Under the pieces are notes generated by a model that saw nothing but the letters and a program-made list of their open reading frames with translations, was not told the DNA's origin and did not search any database. The translations under genes were made by a program, and so were the position numbers. Shown in pieces: positions 29,868-37,979 of a DNA stretch of 64,000 nucleotides. Origin of the DNA: Caballeronia arvi (lineage in GTDB: Bacteria > Pseudomonadota > Gammaproteobacteria > Burkholderiales > Burkholderiaceae); the NCBI RefSeq assembly GCF_001544695.2, contig NZ_FCOM02000020.1:59754-123753 (forward strand). The letters run 5' to 3'. The stretch's first letter is position 1. Every line of letters starts with the position of its first letter.

Positions 29868-30770
29868 CTACCCCCAATACCCCGCCGCGTTATACGTATG
29901 CTTCAGCAAATCGAGAAACAACCGCACGCGCAACGGCAAATGCCGTCTCTGCGGAAACACCGCATGAATGCCGATCGGCGGAGCGGCGAACGCATCGAGC
30001 ACGCTCACGAGACGCCCCGCGCCGATATCCTCGCCGACCTCCCACCACGAGCGCCACGCAAGGCCACGGCCTTCGAGACACCACTCGTGCAATACAGCGC
30101 CGTCCGAGCATTCCATCGTGCCGGAGACCTTGATCGTCACGACCTTGCCGTCCTGCTGGAACACCCACCCGCGCTGCTGATTCGCCGACGCGCCGAGCGC
30201 AAGACAGTTGTGATTCGCGAGCGCGGCGAGATCGGCCGGATGGCCGCGCCTCGAAAGATAGTCCGGCGACGCGACGCACACGCGCCGGTTCTCTCCGAGC
30301 TTCAGCGACACGAGCGACGAATCCGGCAGCTCGCCCAGGCGCACCGCGCAGTCGAAGCCTTCGTTGACGAGATCGACCATGCGGTCGGTCAGATCGAGGC
30401 TCACCGACACATCCGGATGCAGCGTCGTGAAGGTCGGCAAGAGCGGCGCGACGTGGCGCCGCCCGAAGCCCGCCGGCGCCGACACGCGCAAATGCCCGCT
30501 CGCCTTCACGCCGCCCGCCGACACGCTCGCTTCCGCGTTCTGCATGTCGTTGATGATGCGCTGGCAGTCTTCGAGAAACGCCGAGCCTTCGAACGTGAGC
30601 GTGATCTTGCGCGTCGTGCGCACGAGCAGTTTCACGCCGAGGCGCTCCTCGAGCGCATCCAGCCTGCGTCCGATGACCGCCGGCGCGATGCCCTCCGCCT
30701 GCGCAGCCGCCGACAGGCTGCCCTTCGCCGCGACGGAGGCAAACGTCTCAATCTGCTTGAACCGATCCAT
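29868..30770 (-). CDS. LysR-family transcriptional regulator
   Basis: A 300-residue LTTR. The N-terminal winged helix reads MDRFKQIETFASVAAKGSLSAAAQAEGIAPAVIGRRLDALEERLGVKLLVRTTRKITLT. The C-terminal co-inducer domain starts about residue 92 (GHLRVSAPAGFGRRHVAPLLP), of the CrgA/DmlR-like subgroup. The target is unknown. It is divergent from the HAD-aceB operon across 138 bases, so it could control these genes, the usual LTTR arrangement. That link is inference from position only. Confidence 0.93.
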   Translation of the reverse strand: MDRFKQIETFASVAAKGSLSAAAQAEGIAPAVIGRRLDALEERLGVKLLVRTTRKITLTFEGSAFLEDCQRIINDMQNAEASVSAGGVKASGHLRVSAPAGFGRRHVAPLLPTFTTLHPDVSVSLDLTDRMVDLVNEGFDCAVRLGELPDSSLVSLKLGENRRVCVASPDYLSRRGHPADLAALANHNCLALGASANQQRGWVFQQDGKVVTIKVSGTMECSDGAVLHEWCLEGRGLAWRSWWEVGEDIGAGRLVSVLDAFAAPPIGIHAVFPQRRHLPLRVRLFLDLLKHTYNAAGYWG

Positions 30771-30908
30771 GCGTGTTCGTCGTCAATTTAGCCACCCGCG
30801 TTGAGATTAGGTGCAGAAAAGTAAAAGATCAAGTGATCCGACGATGCTTTTTCCATCACTTCGATCACGAATACAATCGATCCCGACCTCTAGACGGAGC
30901 GCAAGGCA

Positions 30909-31736
30909 ATGTCGGCCATAACGACAACCCCATCATCTTCATCCGCTTATATCGCTCGGCCCCGCGCAGTCATCTTCGACGCTTACGGCACGCTCTTCGA
31001 CGTCCATTCGGTCGTTGCGGCCGCCGAGCAGCTCTTTCCCGGTCACGGCGATGCGCTCTCGAAGCTCTGGCGTCAGAAGCAGATCGAATACACGCAGCTG
31101 CGCACGCTCGCCGATCCGGCGGGCTCGCATTACGAGCCCTTCTGGACCATCACGATCGATGCGCTGCGCCATGCCGCGGCGTGTCTCAATCTCGCCGACG
31201 CGCTGACGCCCGCCGCCGAAAAGCGTCTGATGGACGAATACGCCTGCCTGTCCGCGTTCCCCGACACCGTGCCCGCGCTCCGGCGATTGCGCGAGCGCTT
31301 CGATATTCCGCTCGCGATCCTGTCGAACGGCAATCCGCCGATGCTCGATATCGCCGTGAAGAGCGCCGGCATGAGCGGGCTCTTCGATCACGTCCTGTCC
31401 GTCGATGCCGTGCGCGCCTACAAGCCCGCCGCTGCCGCGTATGCGCTCGGCACGCGCGCGTTCGGCGCGTCACAGCTCCAGGCGCGCGACATCGTGTTCG
31501 TGTCGTCGAACGGCTGGGACGTCGCCGGCGCGGCGTGGTTCGGCTACACGACGTTCTGGATCAACCGCGCGGCGCTGCCGGTCGAGGAACTCGGCGTCGC
31601 GCCGGACGCCAGCGGGCGCGGCATGGACGAACTCATCGCATTCATCGAAGGCGGCTGTGCAGAACAGAACGCCGCTTCGGCAACACCCAAGGCAAAAACC
31701 GCAAAACCGTCTGACCGACCAAGGAGAAAACCATGA
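30909..31736 (+). CDS. Haloacid dehalogenase type II (HAD superfamily)
   Basis: HAD hydrolase of 275 residues. The nucleophile is Asp24 in AVIFDAYGTLFDVHS. Motif II SNGNPPML, the lysine in RAYKPAAAAY and the acidic motif SSNGWDVAGAAWFGYTTFWINR all match L-2-haloacid dehalogenases. Its final bases overlap the aceB start (ATGA), so translation is coupled. This suggests that its physiological substrate is tied to glyoxylate or C2 metabolism, for example a 2-substituted acid that yields glyoxylate or a side product. That is speculation from context. A Ser/Thr-rich N-terminal tip of about 14 residues precedes the core. Confidence 0.9.
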   Translation: MSAITTTPSSSSAYIARPRAVIFDAYGTLFDVHSVVAAAEQLFPGHGDALSKLWRQKQIEYTQLRTLADPAGSHYEPFWTITIDALRHAAACLNLADALTPAAEKRLMDEYACLSAFPDTVPALRRLRERFDIPLAILSNGNPPMLDIAVKSAGMSGLFDHVLSVDAVRAYKPAAAAYALGTRAFGASQLQARDIVFVSSNGWDVAGAAWFGYTTFWINRAALPVEELGVAPDASGRGMDELIAFIEGGCAEQNAASATPKAKTAKPSDRPRRKP

Positions 31737-33343
31737 CGCATCCCTCGAACTCACTTTCGTTCCCGAAAGGCATGGCAATCTCGGCCGACTTCAAGCCCGG
31801 CTACGAGACCATCCTGACGCCCGAGGCGCTCGCGTTCGTCGCCGCGCTGCATCGCCAGTTCGAGCCGCGCCGCCAGCAATTGCTCGCCGCGCGCGTCGAG
31901 CGCACGAAGCGTCTCGATGCCGGCGAGCGCCCGGCCTTCCTCGAAGCGACGAAATCGATCCGCGAAGGCGACTGGACAGTCGCGCCGCTGCCGAAGGATC
32001 TGCAATGCCGTCGGGTCGAAATCACCGGGCCGGTCGAGCGCAAGATGATCATCAACGCGCTCAACTCCGGCGCGGATTCGTACATGACCGACTTCGAGGA
32101 TTCGAACGCGCCGAACTGGGACAATCAGATCGTCGGCCAGATCAATCTCAAGGAAGCGGTGCGCCGCACGATTTCGCTGGAACAGAACGGCAAGTCGTAC
32201 ACGCTCAACGACAAGATCGCGACCCTGATCGTGCGCCCCCGCGGCTGGCATCTGGATGAAAAGCACGTGAGCGTCGACGGTCAGCGCGTGTCGGGCGGCC
32301 TCTTCGATTTCGCGCTCTTTCTCTTTCACAACGCGAAGGAGCTGATCGCGCGCGGCAGCGGCCCGTACTTCTATCTGCCGAAGATGGAAAGCCATCTCGA
32401 AGCGCGCCTGTGGAACGACATCTTCGTCGCGGCGCAGGAAGGCGTCGGCATTGCGCGCGGCACGATTCGCGCGACGGTGCTCGTCGAAACGATTCTCGCG
32501 GCGTTCGAAATGGACGAGATTCTGTACGAACTGCGCGAACACAGTTCCGGCCTCAACGCGGGCCGCTGGGACTACATCTTTTCGGCGATCAAGAAGTTCA
32601 AGAACGACACGGACTTCTGTCTCGCCGATCGCGCGAAGATCACGATGACCGCGCCCTTCATGCGCGCCTATGCGCTCGAACTGCTGAAGACGTGTCACAA
32701 GCGCCATGCGCCAGCGATCGGCGGCATGTCCGCGCTGATTCCGATCAAGAACGATTCCGCCGCGAACGACCGCGCGATGGGCGGCGTGCGCTCCGACAAG
32801 GCGCGCGACGCCAGCGACGGCTACGACGGCGGCTGGGTCGCGCATCCGGGCCTCGTGCCGATCGCGATGGAAGAGTTCGTGAAGGTGCTGGGCGACCGGC
32901 CGAATCAGATCGACAAGCAGCGCACCGACGTGCAGGTGACCGCACACGATCTGCTGGACTTCCGCCCGGAAGAGCCGATCACCGAAGCGGGCCTGCGCAA
33001 CAACGTGAACGTCGGCATTCACTATCTCGGTTCGTGGCTCGCGGGCAATGGCTGCGTGCCGATCCACAATCTGATGGAAGACGCTGCGACCGCCGAGATC
33101 TCGCGCTCGCAAGTGTGGCAGTGGATCCGCTCGCCGAAGGGCAAGCTCGACGACGGTCGCAAGGTCACGGCCGCGATGGTGCGCGAGATCACCGTCGACG
33201 AGCTGGAAAAGGTGAAGCAAAGTGTCCGCGCGTCGGGCGCTGATACGAAGCCGTATGATCGCGCCGCGAAAATCTTCGAAGAGATGTCGACGTCGGCGCA
33301 TTTCACGGAGTTTCTGACGCTGCCGCTGTACGAGGAAATCTGA
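31733..33343 (+). CDS. aceB: Malate synthase A
   Basis: A 536-residue isoform-A malate synthase that condenses glyoxylate with acetyl-CoA. Typical blocks are VEITGPVERKMIINALNSGADSYMTDFEDSNAP, TLIVRPRGWHLDEKH, LPKMESHLEARLWND, and GRWDYIFSAIKKF with the catalytic and metal residues. GGWVAHPGLVPIAMEEF and GNGCVPIHNLMEDAATAEISRSQVWQWI follow. The length fits AceB rather than the larger GlcB. It starts in the overlap with the HAD stop. With aceA it completes the shunt. A strong terminator follows 28 bases after the stop. Confidence 0.98.
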   Translation: MTHPSNSLSFPKGMAISADFKPGYETILTPEALAFVAALHRQFEPRRQQLLAARVERTKRLDAGERPAFLEATKSIREGDWTVAPLPKDLQCRRVEITGPVERKMIINALNSGADSYMTDFEDSNAPNWDNQIVGQINLKEAVRRTISLEQNGKSYTLNDKIATLIVRPRGWHLDEKHVSVDGQRVSGGLFDFALFLFHNAKELIARGSGPYFYLPKMESHLEARLWNDIFVAAQEGVGIARGTIRATVLVETILAAFEMDEILYELREHSSGLNAGRWDYIFSAIKKFKNDTDFCLADRAKITMTAPFMRAYALELLKTCHKRHAPAIGGMSALIPIKNDSAANDRAMGGVRSDKARDASDGYDGGWVAHPGLVPIAMEEFVKVLGDRPNQIDKQRTDVQVTAHDLLDFRPEEPITEAGLRNNVNVGIHYLGSWLAGNGCVPIHNLMEDAATAEISRSQVWQWIRSPKGKLDDGRKVTAAMVREITVDELEKVKQSVRASGADTKPYDRAAKIFEEMSTSAHFTEFLTLPLYEEI

Positions 33344-33370
33344 GCGTTTCGCACGCTTTCGCTGACGAAG

Positions 33371-33397
33371 AAAAAGCGGCCGCCGGGCCGCTTTTTT
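33371..33397 (+). terminator. Intrinsic terminator after aceB
   Basis: Stem AGCGGCC / GGCCGCT with a four-base loop, A5 before and T6 after. It probably acts in both directions. Confidence 0.9.
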
Positions 33398-33497
33398 CGT
33401 TCGAGGCGCCTCATGGCCAGAGCACGGCGTGTGCTACATTGCGCATCGTCTTTTCAACGATTCAACCGTGGAGCGCACTGACCGTGCGAACGACAGC

Positions 33498-33758
33498 ATG
33501 AGCAATATCCAGCTCGATATCGAATGGACCGACGCGGCATCGCGCAAAATCGAAAAACTGATGCCGCGCAACGCGAACAAGGACGCGCTTTTAGCGCTGC
33601 CGCCCGTCGAGTGCCTGCCCGTGGAAGGCGACGTGCTCTTTCTCGGGCCGGCCGGCAAGCAGCAGCCGTTCATCGTCGCGGAGCGCCAGTATCATCATGA
33701 CGGCGACGCCGACTGGACCATCGTCCTGATTCTCGACGTTCCGCACGAAACGCACTGA
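33498..33758 (+). CDS. Conserved hypothetical protein, 86 residues
   Basis: I do not recognise the family. The protein is soluble and mildly acidic, beginning MSNIQLDIEWTDAASRKIEKLM. A VECLPVEGDVLFLGPAGKQQPF segment is followed by a beta-rich end (WTIVLILDVPHETH). That looks like a small beta-barrel or Sm-like strand pattern, but this is only an impression. The ATG is preceded by CGAACGACAG without a strong ribosome-binding site; an open extension runs 69 bases further upstream. It ends exactly where the convergent monooxygenase gene ends. Confidence 0.6.
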   Translation: MSNIQLDIEWTDAASRKIEKLMPRNANKDALLALPPVECLPVEGDVLFLGPAGKQQPFIVAERQYHHDGDADWTIVLILDVPHETH

Positions 33759-34049
33759 TCAGAGAATCTTGCTTGCGACGCGCACTTCCGCGTGCTCGCA
33801 CAGATCCGGCGATTTGGCGCGAAACGCCTGAATATGCGCCGATTCGCCGTGCTTCGCGAGCGCGGACTCGCTCTCCCAGCGCTCGACGAAGATGAAGCGC
33901 CGCGGCTCCTTGATGTCGCGGTGCAAGTCGTACTGCAGCGCGCCCGCTTCCTTGCGCGTCGGCTCGACATTGGCCTCCAGCACCTGCCTCAATTCCTCTT
34001 CCCTGCCCGGCTTCGCGACCAGAATGGCGACGACGGCAACTTCCGACAT
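33759..34049 (-). CDS. Antibiotic biosynthesis monooxygenase domain protein (YgiN-like)
   Basis: A 96-residue ABM-fold protein of ferredoxin-like dimers. It begins MSEVAVVAILVAKPGREEELRQVLEANVEPTRKEAGALQYDLH and has FIFVERWESESALAKHGESAHIQAF. This matches the ABM pattern (E-x-G-x-L-x-Y-x-x-H, then F-x-x-E-x-W, then H-x-x-S-x-H-x-x-x-F). Members include quinol monooxygenases and unknown enzymes, and the substrate cannot be told. GGAGAAC precedes the ATG. The stop directly abuts that of the hypothetical gene on the other strand. Confidence 0.9.
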   Translation of the reverse strand: MSEVAVVAILVAKPGREEELRQVLEANVEPTRKEAGALQYDLHRDIKEPRRFIFVERWESESALAKHGESAHIQAFRAKSPDLCEHAEVRVASKIL

Positions 34050-34136
34050 AACGTTCTCCTGTTTTCAATGCAGTGGTGAAAGCACGAGCATAACGGCGCG
34101 CGCCCGAGCTCGCTGAATCGCGCAAATCCGAAGCCA

Positions 34137-34300
34137 AAGAAAAAGCCCGCGTTCCAATTGAAACGCGGGCAAAAACCGTCGCCCTACGAGGATAGGCGAC
34201 GGGGCCATCGGGGTTCGCGCACGGCGAACCAGTCATCTGCTTGTCTGCTGTGACGCGCCGGATCAGCGCGCTTCGGGAGAACGTTCGGGCGGCCTGTCGC
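34137..34300 (-). ncRNA. Candidate small RNA with tandem terminator hairpins
   Basis: Read on the minus strand there are three perfect hairpins in a row. GGTTCGC/GCGAACC (34212-34230) comes first. CCGTCGCC/GGCGACGG (34176-34202) follows and is itself followed by T5. The last is a GCCCGCGTT-type stem (34145-34170) followed by T5C. Two terminators this close, after the separate bamC terminator and with no gene for them to end, suggest an independent short RNA. The 5 prime end is a guess, and no family is recognised. Confidence 0.35.
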
Positions 34301-34455
34301 GCCATTGATGCAATGTACTGTCCACGCGTCGATTTCTATAAGCTTTTGCGCACATTTCCCGATAGAAAGAATTGTCTGCGCTATTCTCCGACGACTCTCG
34401 CATTTCTGTGCATGCTGAAGAGATCCTCGCGCACATCGTTTGCGCGAGAAAAAAG

Positions 34456-34488
34456 ACGCAAAAAAACCGCCTCGCGGAGGAGGCGGTT
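34456..34488 (-). terminator. Intrinsic terminator of bamC
   Basis: Stem AACCGCCTC / GAGGCGGTT, with T7 following on the minus strand, 28 bases after the bamC stop. Confidence 0.9.
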
Positions 34489-34515
34489 CGTTTGTAATCG
34501 TGCGCGAAAGAACGA

Positions 34516-35727
34516 TCAGCTGATCTGGTCCGCGAGCAAGGCCATGATCTGGCGCGCTTGCGGCGACGCGTCCACGTCGCCCTTGTCGTCGACGATCGCG
34601 ATGCGCGTCTGCTGCTCCGTAACTGCGCGTACGTTGATCTGGTATTGCTTCGCCTTCATTTCCTTGCGGCCGTGGAAGACCTGGCTCCAGAAACCCTGTT
34701 CCGCCGATGACTTGTCGGTCGGGTCGACATAACGCACGTAATAGACGCCCTTGTTGCGGTCGCGGTCGTCCACCGTGAAGTTGGCGCGATCGAGCGCGAT
34801 GCCCACGCGCAGCCACGCGCGGTCGTAAGCTTCCGGCAAGGTCAGTTGCGACGTCGTGGCCTCGGGCACGGTCTCGTTTCTGATCGGCGAATTGCCCGCA
34901 AGCGCGACGTTCTGCGCTGCGACCGATGCCGCCTTCGCATCGCCACCCTTCGCGCCTTGCGCGCCCGCGGCGCCTGCCGGAGCCGGCGCGTCGAGCGGCG
35001 TTGCGCCACCCGAAGCCACGCGCTGATCGGCCAGCGCGAGCGAGGACATCAGCCGCTTCAGGTACTCGTTCTCAAGCGCCGGATCGTTCGGGCGTGCCTG
35101 CCATTGGCTCGAATCGTTGTTCACGCCCGTCAGCGCCTCGCGCATGCCCTTCTGGCTGATGAACACGTAAGTGCCGCCATTGGGCGCCGCTTCTAGGCGC
35201 GTGCGGTACTTGTTGCGCTCGGCGGTCACGTACGAGTTGCCGGTCGCCTTCGCGAGCGTGTCGCGAATCAGACCGTCGGAAATCTGCGGATGGGTTTCGT
35301 TCCAGTCCGTTTCCATCACGCCCTTGTCGCGCTGATCGACGACGAGCAGAAAGCCCTGCTCCTGCCAGAAGCGGCGGACCTGCGGCCAGGCCTGATCGGG
35401 CGTCTTGTTGTCGATGACGAGCCAGCGCTCCGTGCCGTCGCGCTGAACGTGCATGCCCGACACCGGCGGAACCACCGTGGGCGCATTCGGTGCGACTTTC
35501 TGGATCTGCTGCAGATCGGACAGCGTGGCCTGACCGCCCTGCGGCGGCAGCGAGCGCTGGTCGGCGGCTTCATCGAGCAGATTCGGCGGCACGGCGAGAG
35601 ACACCTGCTTGGAACGCTGATCGCTCTTGTAATTGAACGCATTGGGATTGGACGACCCGCATCCCGCCACGATTCCAGCCACGGCGAACAGCGCAGCCAT
35701 CCGCTTGGTTACACGAAAATCTGTCAT
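34516..35727 (-). CDS. bamC: Outer membrane protein assembly factor BamC (NlpB)
   Basis: Lipoprotein of 403 residues, part of the BAM complex that inserts beta-barrel proteins into the outer membrane. The signal peptide MTDFRVTKRMAALFAVAGIVAGC ends in a lipobox with Cys23. A Ser/Asn-rich flexible segment and a PNLLDE motif follow, then two helix-grip domains. The first (about 95-220) starts RWLVIDNKTPDQAWPQVRRFWQEQGF. The second (about 290-400) starts LTLPEAYDRAWLRVGIALDRANF. An Ala/Gly-rich linker (about 245-280) joins them. It is longer than E. coli BamC because of this linker. It has its own terminator and a 416-base upstream gap, so it is transcribed alone here. Confidence 0.93.
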   Translation of the reverse strand: MTDFRVTKRMAALFAVAGIVAGCGSSNPNAFNYKSDQRSKQVSLAVPPNLLDEAADQRSLPPQGGQATLSDLQQIQKVAPNAPTVVPPVSGMHVQRDGTERWLVIDNKTPDQAWPQVRRFWQEQGFLLVVDQRDKGVMETDWNETHPQISDGLIRDTLAKATGNSYVTAERNKYRTRLEAAPNGGTYVFISQKGMREALTGVNNDSSQWQARPNDPALENEYLKRLMSSLALADQRVASGGATPLDAPAPAGAAGAQGAKGGDAKAASVAAQNVALAGNSPIRNETVPEATTSQLTLPEAYDRAWLRVGIALDRANFTVDDRDRNKGVYYVRYVDPTDKSSAEQGFWSQVFHGRKEMKAKQYQINVRAVTEQQTRIAIVDDKGDVDASPQARQIMALLADQIS

Positions 35728-36143
35728 TTGGAAAAATCCTTCCGCTACGCCACGGGCGTTCTTCCGTGGATCAACCCGTTATTTTACCGGTCCGGCGCTG
35801 CGCCGTGAAAAAAAGAGGTCCGAGCGGCCTCTCGCCGGCGCTGGCAGCACTCTCTTTTGCGATATTGCCTTCAGACGCAGAAATCAGACTGCGCGCAGCA
35901 AATTCAGCACTCGCCTCTCTTATTTAAGACTCTTTGCGACGAATTGACAATTTATGACAATTACAAAAATTGGCAATTTCGTCTTTCATTCCTCGCAACC
36001 TGCTGATTCATAACGCACTTCCTGTTTTGCCCACGCCGGAACATAGGCCGTGGGTAAGTGATCCCCCGAATCGCCGCGCTTCGCTCTCCCACTAAAATCT
36101 AATCTCAAAAATAAGAAGAGTCCTAATTAACGGAGAGAAGTCA
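35728..36143. other. Divergent AT-rich region between bamC and the DUF2844 gene
   Basis: There are 416 bases with no gene. Three direct repeats TGACAATT, TGACAATT and TGGCAATT lie at 35945-35952, 35955-35962 and 35971-35978. On the minus strand TTGCCA (35973-35978) with a TAAATT about 16 bases on could be a bamC promoter. On the plus strand TAAAAT at 36093-36098 is a possible -10 for the DUF2844 gene. CTTATTTAAG at 35919-35928 is near-palindromic. Confidence 0.5.
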
Positions 36144-36608
36144 GTGAACAAAATAAGAATTCCTTACTACGCTGTCGCCGGACTGGCCATCCTCGCGATC
36201 GGCACGGCGTCGTCCGTCCATGCGCAACTCGGGGCGACCGGGCGCACCGGAAGCGCGTCGCAGGGCGATGTCGTGCTTCAGCTTCATCAGGGCGGACTCG
36301 TGCGATATCACGAGACGACCGACGCGCACGGCATCGTCGTGCGTGAATATGTCGATTCGCACGGCGACGTCTACGCGATCTCCTGGCGCGGCCCCGCGAT
36401 GGCGGATGTCCAGTCGTTGCTCGGCACATATTTCGAAACGTTCCGGCAAGCCGCGAACGCGTCTGTAGGCGATGCCGGATTGCATACGGCGCGCGTCATG
36501 CGAGGCGATCTCGTCGTCGAGAATCGCGTGCGGTTGCGCGAGTTCAGCGGCCGCGCGTGGCTCGCGAGCGCGCTGCCGCCGGGCGTCAGCACGACGGACA
36601 TCGAATAG
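36144..36608 (+). CDS. Secreted DUF2844 domain protein
   Basis: A 154-residue protein with a clear Sec signal peptide (MNKIRIPYYAVAGLAILAIGTASSVHA, cleavage near residue 27). The mature part fits the DUF2844 family as I remember it: QLHQGGLVRYHETTDAHGIVVREYVDSHGDVYAISWRGPAMADV, then LLGTYFETFRQ. Its function is unknown. It is probably periplasmic. The start is GTG with GGAG eight bases upstream. The DUF3443 gene begins ten bases after its stop, and the two are a recurring pair in Burkholderia by my recollection. That suggests they act together, for example substrate and enzyme or chaperone and client. Confidence 0.85.
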   Translation: MNKIRIPYYAVAGLAILAIGTASSVHAQLGATGRTGSASQGDVVLQLHQGGLVRYHETTDAHGIVVREYVDSHGDVYAISWRGPAMADVQSLLGTYFETFRQAANASVGDAGLHTARVMRGDLVVENRVRLREFSGRAWLASALPPGVSTTDIE

Positions 36609-36618
36609 GAGAGCGACG

Positions 36619-37914
36619 ATGACGACACGCGCCCTACTCTCGATGATCGCCCTTTGCGCATTGCTGCACGCCTGCGGCGGAGGCGGAGGCGGCTCGAATG
36701 GCGGGTCCGCCGCGCCGGCCGCACAAGCGAGCACGCCCGTGACCGCAAGCGCGCCTGCTTCGGCGAGCGCCGCCGCGCCCGCGAGCGCGCCAGCGGCATC
36801 GGCGCCGGACGCCGACACGACAGTGCCGCAATCGACGACGCCCAACGTCCAGACTATCCAGGTCACCCGCACGTCCACCAACACGCGCAACATGCTGCGA
36901 ACCAGCGTGACGATCTGCGTGCCCGGCACCAGCACCTGCCAGACCATCGACGATATTCAGGTCGATACCGGTTCGCACGGGCTGCGAGTGCTGGCCTCCG
37001 CGCTCGCTCCGTCGATCGCGCTGCCGATCGTCGCGGGCAGCGGCGCGAACGCCGTCATAGCGGAATGTGCGGTGTTCGGCTCGGGCTATACGTGGGGTGC
37101 GGTGCGCGAGGCCGATGTCCACATGGCCGGCCACGTTGCGAGTTCGACCTCCGTGCAACTGATCGCCGACAGCGCCGCGCCGAACGCCGCGACGGACTGC
37201 ACCCAGTCCGGCCTGCCGATGCTCAGCGCGTCGTCGCTGCGCGGCAACGGCATTCTCGGCGTCGGGCCGTTCACCGCCGACTGCGGCGCAGGCTGCGCGG
37301 TGTCCGCGATGCCGCGCTGGTATTACAACTGCGTCTCGGGCAATTGCGTCGCGAGCACTCTCGCGGTCGCCCGGCAGGTGACGAATCCGGTCGCAAACTT
37401 CGCCGCCGACAACAACGGCGTGCTGATCGAGCTGCCGGACGTGCCGGACAGCGGCGCATCGTCGGTGACGGGCACGATGACCTTCGGCATCGGCTCGCAG
37501 TCGAACAGTTTGCTCGGCTCGGCGGTCGTGCTCAGGTCGGGCTCGACGACCGGCTACGTGACGACGAAGTTCGACGGCAGCCAGTACGGGTCGAGCTTCA
37601 TCGACAGCGGCTCGAACGGCGTCTTCTTTCCATCGACGACACTCGCCCGCTGCGGCGCGTGGTACTGCCCGTCGACGCCGCAAACGCTCGCCGCGACGAT
37701 CCTCTCGTCGAGCGGCGCGCAAAGCGCGGTGAGCTTCACGGTCGCGCAATCGACGGCGCTGTTCGGCACGGGCAACTTCGCCGTCGATAATCTCGCCGGC
37801 CCGGCCAGCGGCTACTTCGACTGGGGTCTGCCCTTCTTCTACGGACGCCGCGTGTTCACGGCGCTCTCCGGGCGGCCGACGCCCGCGGGCGCCGGTCCCT
37901 ACTACGCGTTCTGA
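36619..37914 (+). CDS. DUF3443 lipoprotein with pepsin-like features
   Basis: A 431-residue predicted lipoprotein. The signal peptide ends at Cys19 (CALLHAC), followed by Gly6 and a long Ala/Ser/Pro linker to about residue 80. The folded part has two aspartic-peptidase-like motifs: DTGSHGLRV at Asp116 and DSGSNGVFFPS at Asp329. Between them is GNGILGVGPF, like the pepsin segment DGILGLAYP. Near the end FDWGLPFFYGRRVFTAL resembles the pepsin C-terminal ILGD-x-F strand. The 213-residue Asp spacing is near the 183 of pepsin. Several Cys residues suggest disulfides. The family name is DUF3443 by memory; peptidase activity is an inference. The gene follows the DUF2844 gene by ten bases. Confidence 0.8.
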   Translation: MTTRALLSMIALCALLHACGGGGGGSNGGSAAPAAQASTPVTASAPASASAAAPASAPAASAPDADTTVPQSTTPNVQTIQVTRTSTNTRNMLRTSVTICVPGTSTCQTIDDIQVDTGSHGLRVLASALAPSIALPIVAGSGANAVIAECAVFGSGYTWGAVREADVHMAGHVASSTSVQLIADSAAPNAATDCTQSGLPMLSASSLRGNGILGVGPFTADCGAGCAVSAMPRWYYNCVSGNCVASTLAVARQVTNPVANFAADNNGVLIELPDVPDSGASSVTGTMTFGIGSQSNSLLGSAVVLRSGSTTGYVTTKFDGSQYGSSFIDSGSNGVFFPSTTLARCGAWYCPSTPQTLAATILSSSGAQSAVSFTVAQSTALFGTGNFAVDNLAGPASGYFDWGLPFFYGRRVFTALSGRPTPAGAGPYYAF

Positions 37915-37920
37915 AGATGC

Positions 37921-37956
37921 AAAAAAGCCGTCTGCGCAGCCCGGCAGACGGCTTTT
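37921..37956. terminator. Bidirectional terminator between DUF3443 and pcaC genes
   Basis: Stem GCCGTCTGC / GCAGACGGC with A6 before and T4 after, placed between two convergent genes. Confidence 0.85.
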
Positions 37957-37979
37957 CTTCGACCGACAGAAGTCAGCGA

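Larger units (their letters stand above)
34050..34515 (-). other. Non-coding region downstream of bamC with several hairpins
   Basis: There are 466 bases without a supported protein gene. From right to left on the minus strand it holds the bamC terminator (34456-34488), about 230 bases with moderate A+T content, and then three GC hairpins with T runs (34137-34230). No promoter with both boxes is convincing. See the ncRNA candidate entry. Confidence 0.6.

Noticed and set aside
33670..34305. A 211-residue minus-strand frame through the monooxygenase and hairpin region
   Set aside because: It runs in a different frame through the ABM gene and through three hairpins, and its composition is Arg-rich shadow. 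The ABM frame is the real one.
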